DNA from: Chromera velia
Taxonomy: Eukaryota > Sar > Chromeraceae
Assembly: GCA_018398765.1 (NCBI GenBank)
Contig: JAHBMJ010000490.1
Location: forward strand, 6,246-18,951
Reading direction: 5' to 3'
DNA: 12,706 nucleotides
Shown: positions 1 to 8,209 of the stretch, piece after piece
How the letters are laid out: each line of letters starts with the position of its first letter
How positions within the stretch are numbered: position 1 is the stretch's first letter
The notes under the pieces: model-generated
Seen by the model: the letters and a program-made list of their open reading frames with translations, nothing else
Told to the model about the DNA's origin: nothing
Databases searched by the model: none
Program-made: the position numbers and the translations under genes

Positions 1-158
1 GAAGGAGCCTGCGGATGTTCCACAATTCGCTTTCCGGGGCCTTTGAGCCTGTTGTGCCCTCTCTGATTGAGGCCCCCTCGGCCTTGGCACTGCGTCTGAG
101 ACGAAAGACAAAGGACCTACAGCCTGATCAGGCGGCTCTTCCGAACAGGCAGAGAGAG
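1..158 (+). CDS. Symplekin exon 1 (partial)
   Basis: Open in the frame starting at base 3 (RSLRMFHNSLSGAFEPVV...), ending in GAG before GTCAGA at 159. The frame meets TAG soon after, which supports the splice. The LR..H..L pattern matches the last helices of the symplekin N-terminal domain. Phase 0 end agrees with exon 2. Confidence 0.75.
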
Positions 159-3144
159 GTCAGAGGTGGGGAGGGATAGGATGAGAGGCTTTCTGGCTAC
201 TGGTTGTCTCGTGCTGTCTTATCCGTCAGTTGTCTTCTTTCTCAGAAAGCACGGGAGACTCTCTGTGACGGTGTCCCTCCTCTTCTTTCCCTCTCACTTG
301 TCAGATTGATAAAGGGTGGCTGTGAAAGGATCGTCGAGGCCGACTAGGAGAGTGGGCTGTATGATTGTCTGATGTCCTTTCACGTGGATGGAATTCTTGG
401 GTCCTTGACTCATGGTGGCTGGGAAACTTGCATGTGCTTCTTGATGATTCTGTACCCTTATCATTTTGTGTGCAGGTAGAACTTTTGCTCTTTTCCCTCC
501 GAACTGCACGTCACTGTCTGTCAGACGCCATGCGGTCCGGAGACGCTGCTGGAAGAACGGCAGCAGCTCTCGAGCAGGATGGGGGGGCGGGGGCGGTGGT
601 CTCTTTGCAGACTTCTACTGGGAAAGACTCAGAAGGGAGGAGCCGAATGGCTGCCCCTTCTTCTTCCTCTTCTTCTTCAGCTGCGGGGCCTGCAGATGCA
701 GCCTCCTCCCGAATTCTTGCGCTTCCCCGGAAGCCAACGGAAGGGTCGGGGACTTTCGAAGCATCGGATGAGGAAGAGGAAGAAGAGGGGGAGATTATTG
801 AAGGGCGGGAAGCAAAGCAGGAGTCCAGAGGTCTCGAATGTCTCTGGAAAATCCCCACATTGCCCAAGGGGGGTGTTGCACGGGGGTCTGCTGTGTCATC
901 TTTGCTTCCGGCATCATCCGGGAAACGGAGGAAAACTGGAGAACGGGGAGGGGAAGATGCATTCGTGGTTAACTTGAATGTGGACAGCAGTCAGACAATT
1001 GTTTTGGCTTCTCTAGTTTCTGGTCTTTCGGAAATGGCGTCTGCTCACTCGCCCTCTGCGACCCCCAGCAAGTCCTTATTGAAGGATTCAGAGGCCTTCC
1101 CACTTTTTCGGGGCCGGCTAGAGATCCTCTTTCGAGCAGCGTTGGGATCCCTTCTTGAGTCTGGGGTTGACATGAGTGAGGAGGAGGAGAGAGTCGTGGG
1201 GAAGCAAATCGAATTTGTTCTTCGACAACTCGCATCCCTCGAGCTCGGCGGGCCGACTGACGGTCATATGAGTGGTGAAGAACAGAAGGAGAAATTTTTT
1301 GGTGCCTACTTGGAAGCGGCCATCCAATTGATGATGTTTGTTGACAGCCGGTGGGTTGGCGTAGAAACTCTAAGCCATAGTTCGATTTATTGTCTCTCTG
1401 AGTTGTTTTCTTTGTTTCTACATACAAAGGAAAAGGCCACTTTTCTCACGTATTTGCGCATTCATTGCTTGTGTATAAAGCAGAACAGACCTCAACGCGA
1501 TCAACCTTTCGTCAACACAAGCATGCAGCAGATGTTTTTTGATTCTGTGTGTCCTCTCCCCCCGCCGTCGGCACTTTTTGGGACTCATCTTTCTCTTTTC
1601 TTTATACGACGACAAAAGAGACTTCTCATTCCTTCAGCGAGCTCTGTGTTTCTCCCCTTCCCTTCTGTCTGTCACTTGCACGCAGACTTCCAAGGGATTC
1701 CGACTCTGAATTCGAGCCCACGAACGAAAACGTGGGGGCGTTCATTGACCTAGTCAGGAAAGGTGATTCCCAGGAAGAAAACGAAAACGAGGACAAAGAA
1801 GAAGAAGGGGCCAACCGCCTTGCCCTGGAGCCTCGGGGTCGTGTCCTCCTCTTCTGTCTTGCTCCTCTCTTCCGGGAGGGCCTCCTGGAGAAAAAAAAAT
1901 ATGCAGCCAACCAGCCCCTCCTGCCCCTTTTGTTACGAACCCCTGGCCTTCCTCCGGAAGCTCTCCGTCTCCTATGGCGAATCTGTCACTTCCTTCCCGC
2001 CTTCCCTGGATGGAAAAGAGACGATGGCAGAGGTCGGAGAGAGACGGCAGAAGATTAGATAAGATCAGACGAAATTCTTCGACTCTTTTTCTTCTCTCTA
2101 GGCAAATGGGTCCAGTCCGGTTTTGGGGTGCTTTAAGGGTAGGCCGGCAAGTTCAGAAGTATGAGAGAGGGAAAAAGGGACAGATGCGGAGTCTCCTGAG
2201 AAAAAAGAAAGGCGCAGGGCCATCGATGAATCTCAGCAAATCGCATATGTGCAGCTCGAAGCCTTCTCTTCCGTACTCGAGCATCTTCTCTTTTCGTGTT
2301 CCGTCTCCTTGTGTTCCTGACAGCATCTCTGAGGACTTTTGTTGCTTTTGAGGATGTTGCGGGAGATCATCGCTCTTCAGTTCTGTGGTCTTCTTTTTGT
2401 TCTTTTCTTTCTTGTCTCTTGCTTCTTTGTACTTTGTTTCATAAAAACAACTTTTTTCTCTTTGTTGTCGGTCATTCTTTTCATCGCCCCCATTCCGCTC
2501 CCTCCCTGCAGTTGCAGCCCCCTCCCCAGCCTCAGAAGGCGCGAAGATTATGCGCATCAATGCTCTTGTCACGCTGCGAGAGGTGGCTCGACGTCATGAG
2601 GGCTTTCTTGAACGGCGCTCGGCTCTCGGGCTTCTTTTTCTCCTGGCCAGCAGTCCGCTCCCAACCGTTAGGTTCGACGCTTGCCGCCTTTTTCTCTTGC
2701 ACGTCTACGTTTTGGTGGCTCCCGATGCAGAGCCTGGTGTGAAGGCTGAGGAGGAAGGCGAAGAAAAAGAGGCAGAGAGCAGCGCACAGGCAACGTGGAT
2801 GCTTCCGGAGGGACATGTGTTTGTACAGAGCCCACAACAGACGGTCTCTGCAGACTGGTGCGTCGAGGGGAGCGAAGAAGACGGGGTGCCTGAAGCAGAT
2901 TCAAATAGAGCTGCGGCAGCAAACAGCCGGGAGACAGGGGGGGGGAAGGACTTTGTGGATGAGAAAGTTTTGTTTGGGAGATGGGTCGAAGCATTGGTTA
3001 CACTCTCAGCTTTCCAATGGTCAGTATGTCTGTCGTCTAGCCGGTGTCCTTGCATCGATTCAAATTCCGTCCTCCCTTCACTTTGCAGACACAAACGCTG
3101 AAACTCCCACTGACATTCATACACGCACGCATGCGCGCGCGCAC

Positions 3145-3182
<38 letters not shown>

Positions 3183-3204
3183 GCACGCACACACACATAC
3201 ATAC

Positions 3205-3276
<72 letters not shown>

Positions 3277-3998
3277 TGTGCGCGCTCGCTCAGTTACGCA
3301 CATATACAGTCTTTTTCGTACACCACACACAGACGGAGAGGATGGCATAGGAGAGCTGGGAAGAGGCGAATCGAGGAGGAACATTTGGTTTCATATTCGT
3401 TTTGTTGATTGCAACCCTGCTTGGTGCAGCCTGGACCTGTTGGGTTTCGGCGTTGTCGGACCCCGAGGACAGGGGGAGCAGAGCGGTCGGACTGCATTGA
3501 ATGGAGACCCTTCCAGTGAGCTTGTGCTTCCTGTGCCTCTAAAGGCTGCAGAAGGCTCTTTTGTGGACATTCTGTTGAAGAGGCAGAAGGACATTGCACG
3601 ACAGAGCGCAGACCCACTGGAAGGTGCAAAGGGAGCCGTCTTCCCTCTTTGTGGGCTGTGTCTAAAGTGCCCTGCCCTCGTACACTCCGTCCTCACAATG
3701 TTCGCCTATATCTCTGCTAGCGAGGAAGAAAAGAAGAGCAGGGAGACGCAGAGTGTGAAGGCAAAAGCCCAGGAATCTGCCGACGCTCACGCCAACGGAA
3801 CAGTGAAGCAAGAGGAGGACGCGGAGGAGAAGGAGGCGACAGAGACGGACGAAAAGGCCCCAGCGGGAATGGAGGAACGCACGCTGCTGGCGTTCGTTCT
3901 CGAGCATCTGTATAAGACAGGAACTAGCCTTGGTAAAACCCCGGAGGTCGGCCAGTCTGTTGCCTTACACACACATATACACACACACACATCCACAT

Positions 3999-4030
<32 letters not shown>

Positions 4031-7000
4031 TTGCACATGCAGTTTGAGATCAAAGTACAGCAAACGAAAGAGAAAATGATGTGTGTCTCAAGTCGCTGTT
4101 GATGGCAAATCCCACAGAGAAAAGAGAAGCGAAAGCCTCGCAGTTGTTGATGTTGTTGTTGATTCTTCTTTGTGTCCTTCTGTATCTCTCTCCAAAACTG
4201 AAATGGTCTCTCGGCTCTGTGTCGCACTTTTTCACAGAGTGCGCCTAACTTTCCTGTCTGTCAACCCCTGTCTCGCAAATATGTTGCACATGATGATTTT
4301 TCGGTGCCCCCCCTCCCCTTCCCGATATTTGTGCAGGGACAAGCAGAAATTGCCCGTGCTCTCAACGTTGCAGCCCTGCCGGTCTTGGTTCCTCTTCTCT
4401 ACCTTCTCGCTTACGCGTCAGGCGTCGCCCTGAAGGAGCCCCAGGCAGAATTTGACGTGTCCACAGCAGCTTACAACAACTGGATATTCACTCTGTCTGA
4501 CGAAGCCAAAAAGCAGAAGCACGGGGGGGACGCACCGTCTGAGAGCGTTCGAAGAGCGGTGATGTGCGCCTTCAGGAGACTGACCGACCAAGAGGCTGAG
4601 GTTAACAACCATGCATTGCCACAAGCACCTTCCCACATTCCCCTGCTGCTGGTGTTTGCCCTCGAAGAAGTTGCGATTGACAAACGGCTCTTCAAGGATG
4701 CTCTTCCCCATATTTTCAGAAGTTCGCTTGACCGTGCCGGCCTTGGGGTCGTCTTCCGTCGGCTTCTGCGGTCGCCTAATTCACAGGTTGGTTCGTCAGG
4801 CAGCACGGCACTTTTCCGATCTTCGAATGAGTGTATGGGTAACTTCTCTGAACACCAAATTGATTGCTGATTCTTGATGAGGGTAGACGGTGATCGGTGC
4901 TGCGTATCACTCTGAGCGTGAAGCGGAAAGACGTTGGCCAATCTCCCTGCGCCCCTGTGGAAGCGATACTTTACGTGCCAACTTCTCTTCTTCTGCTGCG
5001 GTTTCATGATGCGATGCGAACGCATCGGACAGACAGGAATGCACGCATTGTGCCTTGCAGGTTTCTGCAAACGAGCTGTTGATGTCTATCCTGGAGCTGG
5101 GAGGGCGTGGAGGAGCTGGAGGAGCCTCCAGACAAACTCCCTCTGGAGACGGTGCGTGCATCAAAAGAGGGAGGGCAGGGTGGGGGGGTTGCGGAGGTAA
5201 AGTGAGAATTGTGCGTGACGTTGCTTGTGGGGGGCTCAAAATGGGATTCGTTATGAATGCTTCATCGCAGCTTTTCTTGTGATTGTATCGGCATGTTCGG
5301 TGTGCGGGACCATTCGCAAGACCATTTAGTCCACTTGCTTGCTTATCGGGTCCATTAATTTCAAAACATCTCTTTTCAAATTTGCCTTCACCTCTATTGA
5401 ATGCCACCTCTCCCCTCGCCTGCAGGGCCTTCTGTGGCGAACATTCCCGGCCCACCTCCCGCAATGAAGCGGCTTCTGGAGGCTTTCGACGCCTGTGTGA
5501 ATCTGTGCGTTGAGAAGGAGAACCAGGAGGAGCTGCGGACCGTCTTCTCTCCAGCAGTCAGTAAAGGGGCAAAGCAGAGAAGAGAAGCGAAGCGGAGACA
5601 AGAGAAGTGAAAAAGATCCCAATCACAGACGAGAGATGGAGGGCAGAGTGGGGAGAGATTTGTTGGCATGCAGAGTTCAGTAAACCTGAAGTTGGTGGGG
5701 TGTTCCAATTGGTGCGTGCAAGCGTTTGTCGGTGCAAACTTGATGCCTGGATTGATTTGTGGTCGACGCTATGGGAGTTGTTGACGTCCGGTAGCAAAGC
5801 GCGGTGCCGCAAAGCGATGCTCTGCTCTGGTGCACTTCCTCTCTCTCTCTCTCTCTCTCTCTCTGTGCGTGTGCATGGACCGTCTCCAGCTCACGCTTCT
5901 CTCCTTTCATGCATCTGAGAACATTTTGGCGTCAATGGTTGTTTTGTTCGCTTCTCGTGTGGGAGAGAGCCCCTGTGCCTGTAGAGCTAGGCTCTTCACA
6001 AAGTTCATCCACTGGGACGCGACTTCAAAATGGTTTTGTCAATATTGAAGTTGCCTCTGCGTGCTTCCCTGCTTTTTCGCCTGTCAGGCGTTCGGCGTTT
6101 GCGCACAGAGACTGATCGAGGACAGGACCAAGCCTCTTCCTCGGCTGTTTGGAAGAATGGTCAGTCAGCCAAACAGGTAGACAGACAGACAGTAGGTCGC
6201 TCAGTGAGGGATGAGTCAGATCCTTCTTCTTTCTTTGTCTCCTGACGGGGGGGGATCTTCTTTCTTTGTCTCCTGACGGGGGGGGATCTTCTTTCTTTGT
6301 CTCCTGACGGGGGGGGATCAGTTAGTCCATCCATCGCTCTCTTCAGATTGGATCGGATTGAGCTGCATGGGGCTGGCAGACAGAGACCTCTTCCTTCCTT
6401 CTCTCTCTGCCCTGCCCTCTTGCTTCGACCAAACGCATCCCCTCCTTCCCCTCTTGCCTCCCACCTGCCCACCTTCCTTTCTGTAGGCCAGCCGTTCCTC
6501 CGTTCTCTTTGTCTGCCTGCCTGCCGGTCTCTCTGCCCGCCTGTCTTCCTCTGCTTGTTTACATGTCCGTTTGAGTGTCCGGTCCTTTTTTTTCTTTCTG
6601 CTTTCACTCTCTCAGTGACATGAACTTATTTCCCTCTCTGCATGCAGCTCTTGCAAATAACTGACAAGATGCAAAACCTCCACGAGAAGGTTGTCACTGA
6701 AATGCTCCCGACGCTGTTGCAGAGAGAGGTCAGGGAGTGAAGGAAGTGAAGAAAGTCCAATCAACCAATCATGCCTACAGAGGAGAGACACACAAGCTTT
6801 CTAGAAAAGCAGACAGACAGACAAAAAGGGACGACACTAAAACGGGCTCGCAGAGCGACTCCGTCAAGCTGGCTGGATTTTGTTCCCTTTCATCCTTCCT
6901 TCGGCTCTGTCTATGTCTCCATCTCTGCGGCTGAACTCTTCGCAATCACTTCACCCAATCTTTACCCAGGCTCCCTCCTTCTTTGTTTCTCCTTTGTTTT

Positions 7001-7706
7001 CAAAAACCCGAAGTGCTCTTGGTTGAACACACGCTCCTCTGTCCTTCATCGCTGTGCCTCTGCCTCCTGACTGAAATTTGGCCATGGAATGACAACTACA
7101 CTGCTTTGCCACTTTCTGCTGCAATCGTTAATTTTCCTTCTGCTGCCTGCACACAGCCGTGGAATGACAAGGATCTCTGGAGGGGTGTGAAGACATCGGT
7201 CAACCGCCTGTTGACGCACGAGAAAGTCGCCAAGAAAGCAGCAGACCTGGTGCTCACCTTGCCGCAGTGAGTCAGTGAGACAGACAACTGAGCCTTCCTT
7301 CCTCTTCGGTCCCTTGGTGTTGACACAGCAAAAACACTTTTGGCTATATCACTGTCTCTCTAACATGCGCCGACACTTTCTTGCTGGCTCGCCCGCCCAT
7401 TCTCCAGCTATGCCTCCGTCCATACCTCCCTTCCCCCCCCCCCCNNNNNNNNNNNNNNNNNNNNNNNNNNNNNNNNNNNNNNNNNNNNNNNNNNNNNNNN
7501 NNNNNNNNNNNNNNNNNNNNNNNNNNNNNNNNNNNNNNNNNNNNNNNNNNNNNNNNNNNNNNNNNNNNNNNNNNNNNNNNNNNNNNNNNNNNNNNNNNNN
7601 NNNNNNNNNNNNNNNNNNNNNNNNNNNNNNNNNNNNNNNNNNNNNNNNNNNNNNNNNNNNNNNNNNNNNNNNNNNNNNNNNNNNNNNNNNNNNNNNNNNN
7701 NNNNNN

Positions 7707-7738
<32 letters not shown>

Positions 7739-8159
7739 CGCGTGCGACCGGAAGTTCAGCGCTTGTCCCCGTAATCGTGACCTGTTAAGAGCGTCGCCAA
7801 GAGCTTTTTGTATACACGCAAAACTTCCCCTCTCCCGTGCTTGCGTTCAGAGCGCAACTAGCAGAGATCCTGAAAGAGAACAAAAACTGGGCGAAGGTCC
7901 TGCAGGACAGGGTGAAAGCTGCGGTCAGTCGACAGAAAGCGATCGAGAAGACAGAAAACGAGAACGCGCCTTTCTTTTCAGCATGCATCACTTCCCTTGG
8001 CTCCTTCCTGCAAATTACAGTCCCGTTTTGTCTTTCTGTAAAGCAAAAACAAGCAGCAGAGAAGTCACATTGACACTTCCGTATGTCGGATGCGCCAGCC
8101 CTGATGAATCCGTGGGGATGGACCACTTTGTCTTCCCGCTTTTTCAAGTGTAACACTGT

Positions 8160-8209
<50 letters not shown>

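Larger units (their letters stand above)
3020..3429 (+). other. Symplekin intron 5 with CA and GA microsatellites
   Basis: 410 nt, GTCAGT to TTGGTGCAG. Most of it is simple repeat (listed separately). The phase-2 donor and one-base acceptor remainder agree with exons 5 and 6. Open frames reading His-Thr or Cys-Val repeats here are microsatellite artefacts. Confidence 0.75.
7267..7850 (+). other. Symplekin intron 12, including assembly gap
   Basis: GTGAGT to TTGCGTTCAG. Known sequence on both sides of a 262-base run of N; true length unknown. The gap is flanked by poly-C and a CA microsatellite, typical of assembly collapse. No exon is missing, because exons 12 and 13 align contiguously with the family. 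Confidence 0.8.

Noticed and set aside
511-867. 118-codon minus-strand open frame, and others opposite exon 2
   Set aside because: Poly-Ser and poly-Glu are the antisense reading of the acidic and Ser-rich linker on the real strand.
1351-1753. Continuation of symplekin exon 2 through intron 2
   Set aside because: The extension is Phe/Ser/Leu-rich intronic translation. Splicing 1350 to 1686 keeps phase and regenerates an Arg codon.
3037-3408. Open frames on both strands encoding His-Thr or Cys-Val repeats
   Set aside because: Translation of CA and GA microsatellites inside an intron.
5890-5958. Candidate symplekin exon (reads SENILASMVVLFASR after a CTCCAG acceptor, phase 0, with a GTGGGA donor)
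   Set aside because: It resembles the EVLAVVM segment only loosely. Exon 9 to exon 10 already aligns without a gap to the family (TVFSPA/AFGVCAQRLIED), so including it would insert 23 extra residues.
6225-6319. CRISPR-like array
   Set aside because: Tandem units abut with no unique spacers, in a eukaryotic intron.
6161-6607. 148-codon minus-strand Arg/Lys-rich frame
   Set aside because: Antisense translation of the 31-bp repeats and pyrimidine-rich intron 10.
7275-8153. Long open frame across the gap
   Set aside because: Open only because the 262 N are not read as stops; flanking parts are intronic.
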